From Phycisphaerae bacterium (lineage in GTDB: Bacteria; Planctomycetota; Phycisphaerae; Phycisphaerales; UBA1924): a stretch of DNA of 64,000 bases. Positions within the stretch are counted from its first letter, which is position 1. Each line of letters begins with the position of its first letter. The translations under genes and the position numbers were made by a program. Of the stretch, positions 53,186-62,018 are shown piece after piece. The DNA lies in assembly GCA_030429705.1 (NCBI GenBank), contig JAUIES010000001.1, positions 496,001 to 560,000 of the forward strand, in the 5' to 3' direction. Under the pieces are notes generated by a model, which worked only from the letters and a program-made list of their open reading frames with translations, was not told the origin of the DNA and made no database searches.

Positions 53186-56008
53186 TCAGGCGAAACGCTT
53201 CGAGTTGATATCAGAACCACCCTCTTTTGGGTGGTCTTCTACACCGACGACTTCTTCTTCATATTCGTCGGTCTCTTCTTCGTACTCGTCAGATTCCTCG
53301 TCGTCGAGCTCGTCGTCTTCGTATTCGTCGACGGCTTCTTCATCCTCATCAAATTCCAGTTCGTCCTCGTCGTCGAAATCGGCATCCTGGATATCTGATT
53401 CTTCAACAGCTTCTGAATCGGTTTCGGTTTCGGGGAACAGTGAGCCTTGGGCGTCCTGTTCGAGTTCACCGGCCATGCGTTTGATCTCGGTCCACTCTTC
53501 CGGCGATATCAAAACCTCGCGAGCGACGGAGCCTTTGTGCTCACCGATGATGCCGGCGATCCCCATCAGATCGATCAGTCGACTGGCGCGGGTGTAGCCG
53601 ATCGCGAGTCGTCGCTGCAACAGACTCACGCTGCCGCGTTTGGTTTCGAGCACGATCTCGACCGCGCGATCGAACATCGGGTCTTCCTGCGCAGCTGCAA
53701 GACTCGCCGATGAGTTGTTTTCACTGGCTGCAAGTCGTTCTTCGTCAGAACCGGCACTGCGAATCTGCACAAGCGATCGTTCAAAACTGGGCGAAGCGAT
53801 GCTTTTCATAAATCGAACGACGCGGCGGATCTCAAGATCATCAACCAGTGTGCCCTGAGCGCGACTCAACTTGTGACTGTGCGGACTGAGGAACAGCATG
53901 TCGCCTTGCCCGAGCAGGAGTTCGCCGCCGCGTTGATCAAGGACGACGCGGCTGTCAATATTACTGGCAACCTTGAAGGTGATGCGACATGGCATATTGC
54001 CTTTGATGAGTCCGGTGACGACATTTGCCTGCGGGCGCTGGGTTGCGAGGATGAGGTGAATACCGACCGCGCGGGCCTTTTGAGCGATGCGAATGATTGA
54101 ACTCTCAACCTCCTTATTGGTCATCATCAGGTCGGCGAGTTCATCGATGATGAACACCATGTAAGGCAGTTTCCGCGGGATGCGAGCAGCCTCTTCGTCA
54201 GACTCAACGCCGAAGCGCTCCTTGAGTTCTTCCCAGTCGAGGCTGTTGTAACTCGATATGTCGCGACACCCGGCTTCGACAAGCAGCTCATACCGCTCAT
54301 CCATCTTGGTGCACGCCCATTCGAGAATCGCAGTCGCTTTAGCCATCTCCGTCACAACCGGACACATCAGGTGGGGGATATCCCGGAACTGGCTCATTTC
54401 GACCATTTTCGGGTCGACAAGCACGAGTTTGAGTTCGTTGGGCTTCTTGGTGTACAGGAAACTCATGATGATCGTGTTCATGCACACACTCTTGCCAGAG
54501 CCCGTGGTGCCTGCGATCAACATGTGCGGCATCTTGGTCAGGTCGGCAATCAAAGGCTCACCAGATGCGTCTTTACCCAGGAACATGGGCAGATTCATCT
54601 TCGCAAACCGCTCACGATTGCTCATCAGTTCTTTGAGCCTCACCTTTTCCTTGGCAGCGTTGGGCACTTCGATGCCGACGGTGTCGCGGCCCTCAATATT
54701 GGCGACGATGCGGATGTTGACCGCTTTGAGTGAACGAGCGAGATCGCTCGATATCGCATTCAACTGGGCGACCTTGGTACCCGGCGCCAGGCGGACATGA
54801 AACAGCGTGATGACCGGCCCGGTCTCGACATCGACGACCTCGCCATTGATCCTGTATTCTTCCAGCGCCTCGACCAACCCCTCAGCCTGCTCGCGGACCT
54901 GGGTCTCGAGGACTTCGTCAAACCCTTCATCTGGTTCTTCGAGCAGGTCAAGACCGGGGAACTGATAGCCTTCGAGTTCCACCGCGTTCTGAATGTCGTC
55001 AAGATCTTCCTGCGTCGCGATTGACTTGTCCGCCCCGCTGAAGCGTACATTGAGGGCTTCCATTTTCTGAGCCAACTTATCACGATCAAAGACCTGCGGA
55101 GCGCCCGGCAAAGCCTCCTCGTCTTCTTCCAAGTCCGCCTCGATCTCGTCGTCAGCCTCGACGATTTCTGATTCGTCATCTTCGATTTCTTCCTCGATCG
55201 TTTTCTGTGGCACGGGGACCACACGCCGGCGAGGCTTGGGTTCGACGACAACTTCGACTGGTTCATCGAGGTCGTTAATCTGGACGAGTTCAGTCCTGAC
55301 GCGCCGGCCACGGATCGCGCGCAAAACGCGAGCCATGAATCCGCGTGAGGTCGTCCTGGTCATCCCCCCCGCTGCTTCGCGCGTACGCAGGGCGGCATCC
55401 TGGGCTGCGAGCGCCGCTGCCCGTGTACCTGCAGCTGCAGGCACAATGGCTCGCCACAGGTAACGAGGTAGTGCCAGTACAAGTTGGTCGGCAGCAAGAA
55501 TGAGCCCGATGCTCGCTCCGAGCATAAGCCAGAGCACCGCACCCCAGAAATGGAATCGCGGCAGCATCAGCCCTTCTGCCAACATGAACCCGAGCGTCCC
55601 GCCCGCGAGCCCCGGCATCGGACCCCTGGTTGGACTGATGACACCGAGCAACCCAGAAATCATCACCACCAGAACCATAACACCGAGTCCACGCACGAGT
55701 GGGTGTTCAATGCGTTTGCGCCAGCCTGTCCAGATCAACCCGACAAGGCCGAAGGTCATGGGAATCGCGATCGCCCAGCCAAAAAATCGAAGCAGCGTGT
55801 ACGCGGTGGCTGCCCCGACCGGTCCGCCCCAGTTCTGTGTTGTTTCATTGGCCGGCCAGACCGCGTGCCCGGGTCGGTCGGCAACGTTGAAACTGAGCAA
55901 ACTCAATGACAGAAAGACCCAGGCTGCTGCGAGCCCGAGCCAGATCGCCACGCGCACCGCGCGTCCGTCTGTCGCTTCCTCTGTCTTCTTTTTTGTTGTG
56001 CGTGCCAT
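53186..56008 (-). CDS. ftsK: DNA translocase FtsK/SpoIIIE
   Basis: A 940-residue motor. The N-terminal 180 residues hold about four to five membrane helices; a Glu/Asp-rich linker follows (around 270-300), then FDRDKLAQKM and the alpha/beta motor with Walker A TTGSGKS near residue 500, LVLVDPKMVEMS near 530, ATQRPQANVVTG near 670. The gamma winged helix (FDRAVEIVLETKRGSVSLLQRRL...) lies near 775-835. Uniquely it adds a ~75-residue acidic tail (E/D/Y repeats) with a short basic end. FtsK moves chromosome ends at division. Confidence 0.94.
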   Translation of the reverse strand: MARTTKKKTEEATDGRAVRVAIWLGLAAAWVFLSLSLLSFNVADRPGHAVWPANETTQNWGGPVGAATAYTLLRFFGWAIAIPMTFGLVGLIWTGWRKRIEHPLVRGLGVMVLVVMISGLLGVISPTRGPMPGLAGGTLGFMLAEGLMLPRFHFWGAVLWLMLGASIGLILAADQLVLALPRYLWRAIVPAAAGTRAAALAAQDAALRTREAAGGMTRTTSRGFMARVLRAIRGRRVRTELVQINDLDEPVEVVVEPKPRRRVVPVPQKTIEEEIEDDESEIVEADDEIEADLEEDEEALPGAPQVFDRDKLAQKMEALNVRFSGADKSIATQEDLDDIQNAVELEGYQFPGLDLLEEPDEGFDEVLETQVREQAEGLVEALEEYRINGEVVDVETGPVITLFHVRLAPGTKVAQLNAISSDLARSLKAVNIRIVANIEGRDTVGIEVPNAAKEKVRLKELMSNRERFAKMNLPMFLGKDASGEPLIADLTKMPHMLIAGTTGSGKSVCMNTIIMSFLYTKKPNELKLVLVDPKMVEMSQFRDIPHLMCPVVTEMAKATAILEWACTKMDERYELLVEAGCRDISSYNSLDWEELKERFGVESDEEAARIPRKLPYMVFIIDELADLMMTNKEVESSIIRIAQKARAVGIHLILATQRPQANVVTGLIKGNMPCRITFKVASNIDSRVVLDQRGGELLLGQGDMLFLSPHSHKLSRAQGTLVDDLEIRRVVRFMKSIASPSFERSLVQIRSAGSDEERLAASENNSSASLAAAQEDPMFDRAVEIVLETKRGSVSLLQRRLAIGYTRASRLIDLMGIAGIIGEHKGSVAREVLISPEEWTEIKRMAGELEQDAQGSLFPETETDSEAVEESDIQDADFDDEDELEFDEDEEAVDEYEDDELDDEESDEYEEETDEYEEEVVGVEDHPKEGGSDINSKRFA

Positions 56009-56090
56009 CGGTCCTTCTCACTCTCACGCAGGTGCCGCTTGAATCGGGCACGCTTGGGGAATCCATTCCCGCTCTATGAGCGTATCCACA

Positions 56091-57722
56091 TCATCCTGTC
56101 TTTGCAGCAATGTCATTCGCTGATCCCGATGTCCACACACCGGCGACCGCACGGTGAATCATGAGCGGATTGCTGTCTTGCAAGGCTTCGGGCAGCAGTT
56201 CGGCAGGTGCATTTTGATAGCACACCGGCCGACACCATCGTTCCATCGCCATGATGCCCTGAGCCGTCGAATTGGGCGCCGTGGTCGCGGGAAACGGACC
56301 GCCATGGACCATGGCTGCATTGACTTCGACCCCGGTTGGAACGCCGTTATAGACAACCCGTCCGACGCGCTGACTGACAATCGCCTGCAACGGGCCCACC
56401 ATGGCGCCGTCATAACTTCCGGCAAAGATCGAACCCGACAGACTGCCGGGGATGGTCTGTGCACACGCCATCAATTCGGCTTTGTCCTGACACACGACCA
56501 AAACAGTGCTCGGGCCAAAGACTTCTTCTGAGAGCAGGTGATCCGAGAGGTAGCGTTCGCCGCTCGTACGAAGCAGCACCGGGCTCACACTCGCGGGACC
56601 GCTCTCTGTTGCGGTGCCCATCGCACCGGCACGCACCTCGACCCCATCGACCGCTCGCAGCCGATCGAGCCCTTGCACGAAACTCAGTTGCAAGCGCTTG
56701 GCGAGCATGTACCCGGGTTCGGATTTCTCAAAGGATCCAGCAAGCGACCGTTCAAACTCGTCGGCGTGCCCGCTGCGAATGATAAAAATCAGACCCGGAC
56801 AGGTACACATCTGACCCATCGCGTTGGCAACCGATGATGCAAGTCGCTCGGCAATATCCGCACCCTTCTTCTCAAGCGCGTGCGGCAGCACAAACACAGG
56901 ATTCACCGAACCCATCTCAGCAAAGACCGGGATCGGCATCGCTCGATCGCGTGCAAGGCGTTCGATCGCTGTACCCCCGCCCAGTGAGCCGGTAAACCCG
57001 ACCGCACGGACGCGTTCATCTTGCACGAGTTGCTGCCCGATGGTTCGCTCGCGGTCGCCGCCCGCGTGGAGAAAACTGAACGCCCCCGCAGGCAAACCAG
57101 CCGCCTCGATTGCTTCAGTCACCGCCCAGGCGACGAGTTCGCCGGTGCCGGGGTGGAGCGGATGACCCTTGACAATGACCGGGCACCCGGCGGCCAGAGC
57201 CGAAGCCGTATCCCCCCCAGCCGTGCTGTACGCGATCGGGAAATTGCTCGCGCCGAACATGGCGATCGGACCAAGCGGCACAATCATGCGACGCAGGTCC
57301 GGCTTCGGGTTCGGCCTGCGGGATCGATCGCCCGGCTCGATACATGCTCGCACCCACGAGCCATCACGCACGACTTCAGCAAACATGCGAAGCACGCCAA
57401 CCGCGCGTTCACGCTCTGCCAGGACGCGCGTCGTCGAAAGCCCGGTTTCAGCGTTCATGACTTCAACCAGATCCTTGCCAAGCCCGGCAAGACGATCAGC
57501 GATGCCATCAAGGGCGGCTGCCCGCGTCGCGCTGTCGATGGACTGCATGCGTTCAAAAGCGTCCCAGGCGCTCGCACAGGCTGCTTCGACTTCAGCGTCT
57601 GTCGCTGCCAGGTAGGGCTGCGACAGCGCTTTTCCCTTGATCGGATCGTGCCCGAAAAAGGGTTCTCCCGCACCCTGCGCCGGTTTGCCTGCCACGATTG
57701 AAACGCCACGAATCTCGGCCAT
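56091..57722 (-). CDS. Aldehyde dehydrogenase, alpha-ketoglutarate semialdehyde (2,5-dioxopentanoate) type
   Basis: A 543-residue ALDH-like enzyme. IVPLGPIAMFGASNFPIAYSTAGGD near residue 140 binds the cofactor, PVFAEMGSVNPVFVLP near 265 has the catalytic Glu, and NAMGQMCTCPGLIFI near 305 has the nucleophile Cys in the TCPG form that marks ketoglutarate semialdehyde dehydrogenases. It oxidises 2,5-dioxopentanoate, formed in pentose, uronate or hydroxyproline breakdown, to 2-oxoglutarate. The ATG at 57722 has AGAGGA upstream. The enzyme stands alone. Confidence 0.87.
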   Translation of the reverse strand: MAEIRGVSIVAGKPAQGAGEPFFGHDPIKGKALSQPYLAATDAEVEAACASAWDAFERMQSIDSATRAAALDGIADRLAGLGKDLVEVMNAETGLSTTRVLAERERAVGVLRMFAEVVRDGSWVRACIEPGDRSRRPNPKPDLRRMIVPLGPIAMFGASNFPIAYSTAGGDTASALAAGCPVIVKGHPLHPGTGELVAWAVTEAIEAAGLPAGAFSFLHAGGDRERTIGQQLVQDERVRAVGFTGSLGGGTAIERLARDRAMPIPVFAEMGSVNPVFVLPHALEKKGADIAERLASSVANAMGQMCTCPGLIFIIRSGHADEFERSLAGSFEKSEPGYMLAKRLQLSFVQGLDRLRAVDGVEVRAGAMGTATESGPASVSPVLLRTSGERYLSDHLLSEEVFGPSTVLVVCQDKAELMACAQTIPGSLSGSIFAGSYDGAMVGPLQAIVSQRVGRVVYNGVPTGVEVNAAMVHGGPFPATTAPNSTAQGIMAMERWCRPVCYQNAPAELLPEALQDSNPLMIHRAVAGVWTSGSANDIAAKTG

Positions 57723-57849
57723 TGCGTCCTCTTTCTCAACGGGCGACACGCGGCCGCCTCTGGGTATACATCGGATCATCCACGAACTTGCCCCGAATCA
57801 TGGGGCGCCTCGCTCGCCTGATTGGGTGCAGTTCGGTATGCTCATTGCC

Positions 57850-59367
57850 ATGATTGCACGCGTCCAGAGTTTCCTGCTCACCGGCATCGATGCTGACCCA
57901 TGTGAACTCGAGGTCGACTTTGACCCCACAGACATGGACAAGCAGCTGCTCGTTGGGTTGCCCGATGCTGCGGTGAAGGAATCGCTCGAACGCGTGCGCT
58001 CTGCACTGATGAACTCAGGATATGCCTTCCCGGTCGGTCGCACGCTGATCAATCTCGCCCCAGCCGATGTTCGCAAGGAGGGGCCGTCGTACGACCTGCC
58101 CATTGCGGTCGGATTGTTGATCGCTTCGGGCGTGATCCGGGGCGGCTCGCTCGACCCGCGCCGACTCATGTTCGCGGGCGAACTGGCGCTCGATGGACGG
58201 GTTCGGCCGATCCGCGGCGCGATTGCCATGGCGATCCTGGCCAAGGCTGAGGGGATGCGGGCGATCATCTTGCCAGCAGCCAATGCAGCCGAAGCAGCGG
58301 TCGTGCGCGGGATTGATGTCTTTGGCGTGCGCACGCTGACAGAAGTCGTCGGGCTCATGTCGGGTGAACTCGACGCTGAACCCGAGCAAGCACCCGATAT
58401 CGAGTCGATGCTGAGTCGCGCTACACCAGAAATCGATTTCGCCGATGTACGCGGCCAAGAGACCGTCAAACGCGCCATCGTGGTCGCTGCTGCTGGCTCG
58501 CACAATCTGGTCATGCTCGGGCCGGCGGGGACCGGCAAGACGATGATGGCCAAAGCCCTCCCCGGCGTGCTGCCCTCACTCACGCCCGATGAAGCGCTCG
58601 AAATCACGCGGATCTATTCGGCTGCCGGGTTGATGTCGTCCGGGCAGGGATTGATCACAACGCGCCCCGTGCGCACGCCACACCACACCGCATCGAGCCC
58701 GGCCATCGTCGGCGGGGGGGCGGTGCCCAAAGCCGGGGAGATCTCGCTGGCTCACTTCGGCGTCCTCTTCCTCGATGAACTGCCCGAGTTCCCGCGCCCC
58801 GTCCTCGAAACACTGCGTCAACCGCTCGAAGACCATGTCGTCACCATCGCGCGGGCCAGCGGGACGATTCAGTTCCCGGCCTCGTTCATGCTGGTGGCCG
58901 CGATGAACCCGACGCCCAAGGGTGATATTGCGCCCGGCGAGGTTGGCAAACGCGACATGGAGCGGTATCTGTCGCGTATCTCCGGGCCGCTGCTGGATCG
59001 GATTGATATTCATGTTGAAGCACCGGCGGTGCCGTTCAAGCAACTGCGGACCGCACCGATCGGGACGAGTACCGCCGACATGCGCGAGCAGGTGGCGGCG
59101 GCCCGGAGAGTGCAAGCCGCCCGTCAAGGGTTGATTGCGCCAAATGCCCGGCTTTCTGGCCGACAACTCGACAAGTTCGCCCCCCTCGACACCGAGGCCG
59201 AGTCACTCCTCGGTGCGGCCATGACCCAACTGGGGTTGTCAGCCCGCGCCTACGACAAGATCCGCCGCACCAGCCGCACGATTGCTGACCTCGCGGGCGA
59301 AGAAGCGATTACGACGGGGCATATCTCGGAAGCGATCAGTTACAGGTTGCTCGATCGGAAGGTTTGA
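57850..59367 (+). CDS. YifB/ComM-family Mg-chelatase-like ATPase
   Basis: A 505-residue AAA+ protein from the ATG at 57850 (the MIARVQSFLLTGIDA opening is usual for the family; an ATG at 57838 is also possible). N-terminal domain with LVGLPDAAVKESLERVRSA, then GPAGTGKTMMAKALPGVLPSL (Walker A near 225), FLDELPEF (Walker B), and AAMNPTPKGD, and the C-terminal Mg_chelatase_C with SARAYDKIRRTSRTIADLAG. ComM drives branch migration in natural transformation. Confidence 0.92.
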   Translation: MIARVQSFLLTGIDADPCELEVDFDPTDMDKQLLVGLPDAAVKESLERVRSALMNSGYAFPVGRTLINLAPADVRKEGPSYDLPIAVGLLIASGVIRGGSLDPRRLMFAGELALDGRVRPIRGAIAMAILAKAEGMRAIILPAANAAEAAVVRGIDVFGVRTLTEVVGLMSGELDAEPEQAPDIESMLSRATPEIDFADVRGQETVKRAIVVAAAGSHNLVMLGPAGTGKTMMAKALPGVLPSLTPDEALEITRIYSAAGLMSSGQGLITTRPVRTPHHTASSPAIVGGGAVPKAGEISLAHFGVLFLDELPEFPRPVLETLRQPLEDHVVTIARASGTIQFPASFMLVAAMNPTPKGDIAPGEVGKRDMERYLSRISGPLLDRIDIHVEAPAVPFKQLRTAPIGTSTADMREQVAAARRVQAARQGLIAPNARLSGRQLDKFAPLDTEAESLLGAAMTQLGLSARAYDKIRRTSRTIADLAGEEAITTGHISEAISYRLLDRKV

Positions 59368-59421
59368 ACGCGGAGATGCGGAGATCACGCGGAGGGGCGG
59401 AGAGGCACGAATGAGCCGGAT

Positions 59422-59506
59422 GGGTAGCATGGTCATGTCTTCATGGCCATGACGGGGCGGCATTGAACTTCGACCATGGCCCTGCAGAGCCAAGACCATG
59501 CCACCC
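59422..59506 (-). repeat. Dispersed palindromic element, copy C (reverse orientation)
   Basis: Plus strand starts GGGTAGCATGGTCATGTC and ends GAGCCAAGACCATGCCACCC; read on the minus strand it matches copies A and B over its length. It lies between the ComM and S74 genes. Confidence 0.8.
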
Positions 59507-59587
59507 ACTTAAGAAACACCGATCGCCAATGAGGTAGAAACCACTCAAGTCCCGCGATTGCGAGCACAATTTTAACGGTCATCTCAT

Positions 59588-60952
59588 CTAATTGTCCTCA
59601 GGCAGCAACTGTACCATAAGCGCTTCAAGCCGTTTCAATCTCATTTCCAGAATGGCGTTCTTCGCGTGCAGTTCTTTGTTGTCCGTAACAAGGACTTCAA
59701 TCTGACGATTTTTTTCTTCGCGAAGGTCGCGCATCGCTTCGACCGTGAGCGCTTCAAACCCCATGAACGAGAGTGTCTTGTAGCCATTCTCGCTCTCGCT
59801 GACCCAGTCTGGGAACACCTTTTCGACATCCTGGGCGATCATGCCAATACGCTCGCCGGGCAGTTCATGGATCGGGTCGGGGTCGATGAACTCGAACGAA
59901 ACACCGCGCAGCGACATGAGGCGGTCCAGCGATCCATCGAGCGCGACAATGTTTTTCTTGAGTCTGCGGTCGGAGAAGACCGACCACGGCCCGCCGCCGG
60001 TCTTGCACGCGGTCCCGTTCACGGTCAAACGGTGCTGGAGGAGGAAGCCCGCTGTGTTGATGCCAACATTGTTGTCCGTGATCCAAAGCATGGGTTGGCC
60101 GTCCTGGTTGGTTAGGAAGGTGTATCCGTCGTTGGGTCCGGTTGCGCGCAGGCCGAGTGTTGCGTCGATCTGCCCGTCCGTTGTGTTGCGGAGAAGCACG
60201 GCGGCATCGTTGGAGTCCCGCTCAAACAGCACCGCGTCGCCGCGCGTGTGCAGCACGCGCTCCGGGTTTTCGGTGCCGATGCCAACATCCCCGTCATCAT
60301 TGATGACCATGCGATTCTGATTCCCGTCCGTACGAAACTGAAAGCCGTTGGGCAGTGTTGGGTTGTTGTAGAGAATGCCGCCGCTGGTGCTGCTTGAAGG
60401 ACCGCCAAAGAAAATCCCACGCTCAAAGTTGTCTGGTGAGAGCAGACTCAGATAGGCGTGGTCGTCGCGTTCCAGGGTCGCCAGAGAAACTTCCTTCCCC
60501 ACGGTGCCCGACGGGCCGTCGGCAACATGGAGCAAGCTGGTTGGTGCGGTCGTGCCGATGCCGATCTTCTCATTGTCATCAACAAAAATGCCTCGAGTCT
60601 GAATCGAGTACGGCGTGCGGGTGATCTCCTGACGCGGCGTCAGTATCACGCCCTCGACTTCGATCTGAAGCCATCGCCGATCGTTGTTGAACGCCGCCAC
60701 TCCGAAATCGAGTTCGACACTGAACAGCCCATCGACAAGCTCTACATCGCTGATGTATATCGCGCTTCCGATCGCCGACCCATTCGAACGCGCATCCCAA
60801 AGAATGAACTCAAACTCACGCAACCCATTGACCGGGTCACCGTTGTTTTTGAGCTCACCCTGATAGGTAAAAGCGGAGTTAGATTGAGCGAACACCGGAG
60901 CAGTACAAACCATGCCCATGCAAAGAACGACGACAAATACGAGAGCTTTCAT
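59588..60952 (-). CDS. Exported protein with S74 tail-fibre chaperone domain
   Basis: A 454-residue secreted protein (signal peptide ends near PVFAQ). The first 130 residues are beta-rich with FTYQGELKNNGDPVNGLREFEF and PRQEITRTPYS, a common lead in such bacterial exported proteins. Repeated GIGTTAPTSLLHV/VGIGTENPERVLHT collar-like strands follow. The C-terminal ~120 residues are the S74 intramolecular chaperone: SDRRLKKNI carries the Ser-Asp dyad for self-cleavage, and EVLVTDNKELHAKNAILEMRLKRLEALM is the coiled coil. It forms a self-cleaved trimer on the surface. Confidence 0.85.
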   Translation of the reverse strand: MKALVFVVVLCMGMVCTAPVFAQSNSAFTYQGELKNNGDPVNGLREFEFILWDARSNGSAIGSAIYISDVELVDGLFSVELDFGVAAFNNDRRWLQIEVEGVILTPRQEITRTPYSIQTRGIFVDDNEKIGIGTTAPTSLLHVADGPSGTVGKEVSLATLERDDHAYLSLLSPDNFERGIFFGGPSSSTSGGILYNNPTLPNGFQFRTDGNQNRMVINDDGDVGIGTENPERVLHTRGDAVLFERDSNDAAVLLRNTTDGQIDATLGLRATGPNDGYTFLTNQDGQPMLWITDNNVGINTAGFLLQHRLTVNGTACKTGGGPWSVFSDRRLKKNIVALDGSLDRLMSLRGVSFEFIDPDPIHELPGERIGMIAQDVEKVFPDWVSESENGYKTLSFMGFEALTVEAMRDLREEKNRQIEVLVTDNKELHAKNAILEMRLKRLEALMVQLLPEDN

Positions 60953-61380
60953 AAGGGGTCCTCTCCTCTTTTGTTCCTAAACGGTTCGTTGGCCTGTCCA
61001 TTATTGATATAAGCGACACTGATGCAAGCGAAAACCCGATCCGTTCTAACTCCTCTTTCATTGCATGGACACCGTTCCCAAACCCACTCCTGGCTAACGA
61101 ACAGGCCAATGCCGGGTGCTTCTGACCTTTGGCGGGATGTACCCATGATCGACGAGTCACTCGGATGCTGTTGTATGTGCAATACATATCACGGTTCGTG
61201 TGTCGGCTCGTTGTGTTCGGTTTGCCGGCGGTATGGCGTGGGGCCCGAATGCGGTGGGGCAGCGTTGCGATTGCCTCGGTAAGAAGCCCCCAAAGCAGGT
61301 GCGTTCCGAGAAGATCAGCACTTGAAGGGGCCGGAGGCGGGTTCGGTGCAGTTGCCCGCGTGTGCGAAGGTCCGGATGCG
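60953..61380. other. Intergenic region upstream of the S74 gene and the heptad array
   Basis: About 430 bp with no supported gene. It holds the S74 gene's promoter. A loose inverted repeat, GTTGGCCTGTCC near 60985 and GAACAGGCCAATG near 61100, is visible but imperfect. Confidence 0.5.
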
Positions 61381-61788
61381 TTGAATTCTATTCCAAAAGA
61401 GGCGTCTGATGCTCTGCGCGATGCGTGTGAAACGATTTCGCATGCGTATGAAACGATTTCGCATGCGTGTGAAACTCTTTTTGACGCATCAAAAACGCTG
61501 CGCGATGCATGTGAAACGATGTGGGGCGCACCAACAACTCTTTCGCATGCGTCTCATACGCTGCGCGACGCATCAAAAACTCTTTCGAACGCATCAACAA
61601 TGGTTGCACACGCACCAAAAACGATGCGCGACGCATCATCTATTGTATTGCATGCGTCAAAAATGCTGCGCGACACGCCACATGCTCGGCGTGCTGCGTG
61701 TCGGACGAGCCCGTACGCATGTTCATCGACATATCAGGCATCGACCATCCCTGCCACGCCGCACGCGGCAATGGGCCGGGTGCCGTGA
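61381..61788 (+). CDS. Heptapeptide-repeat ORF (possible coiled-coil protein)
   Basis: A 135-codon frame from a TTG at 61381 with AAGG ten bases upstream; a start further up is possible. It consists mostly of 14 seven-residue units whose pattern is x-T-(I/L/M/V)-x-x-A-x, for example ETISHAC, KTLRDAS, KTMRDAS. Hydrophobic and Ala positions alternate by 3 and 4, as in a coiled coil. It ends inside repeat copy D. No signal peptide is seen. Frames on the other strand are also open because the period is a multiple of three, so coding is inferred only from the codon-like substitutions. Confidence 0.4.
   Translation: MNSIPKEASDALRDACETISHAYETISHACETLFDASKTLRDACETMWGAPTTLSHASHTLRDASKTLSNASTMVAHAPKTMRDASSIVLHASKMLRDTPHARRAACRTSPYACSSTYQASTIPATPHAAMGRVP
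61387..61680. repeat. 21-bp degenerate tandem array, 14 units
   Basis: Exactly 21 bases per unit with no insertions or deletions from 61387 to 61680. The best-kept bases of a unit are ACG-N-TG-CGCGA-Y-GCR-T-Y; the first unit (61387) is the most degenerate. Units contain GATGCGT/GACGCAT half-palindromes. Copies differ from each other by several bases each, so the array is old or diverged under selection. Confidence 0.9.
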
Positions 61789-61859
61789 TCATGGCCTCAT
61801 GGACATGACCGGGCAGCATTGGTCGACCATGGCCTTGCAGAGCCAAGACCATGCCACCC
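61778..61859 (-). repeat. Dispersed palindromic element, copy D (reverse orientation)
   Basis: Plus strand starts GGGTGCCGTGATCATGGCC and ends AGCCAAGACCATGCCACCC. Read in reverse it matches copies A-C. It lies directly after the tandem array and overlaps the end of its frame. Confidence 0.78.
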
Positions 61860-62018
61860 GTCTGATCTATCGATTTCGAACGAGCGGGAATATTCCGTGG
61901 ACTGAGGATCTTGGTACGCTGCGTCGGTTGACAGGCCGCAGCGTAAATCGAATAAGTGCGGGAATCGGCCCGCGTTGAACTCAAAACGAACACAGGGCAC
62001 TCGCCCAAGGAGTCAACA

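Noticed and set aside
61388-61639. Minus-strand ORF over the tandem array as a gene
   Set aside because: A period divisible by three keeps several frames open; codon-like variation is seen only in the plus frame that starts at 61387.
61387-61680. CRISPR array
   Set aside because: The unit is 21 bp with no alternation of constant repeat and variable spacer; all positions vary a little and the array is a plain tandem repeat.
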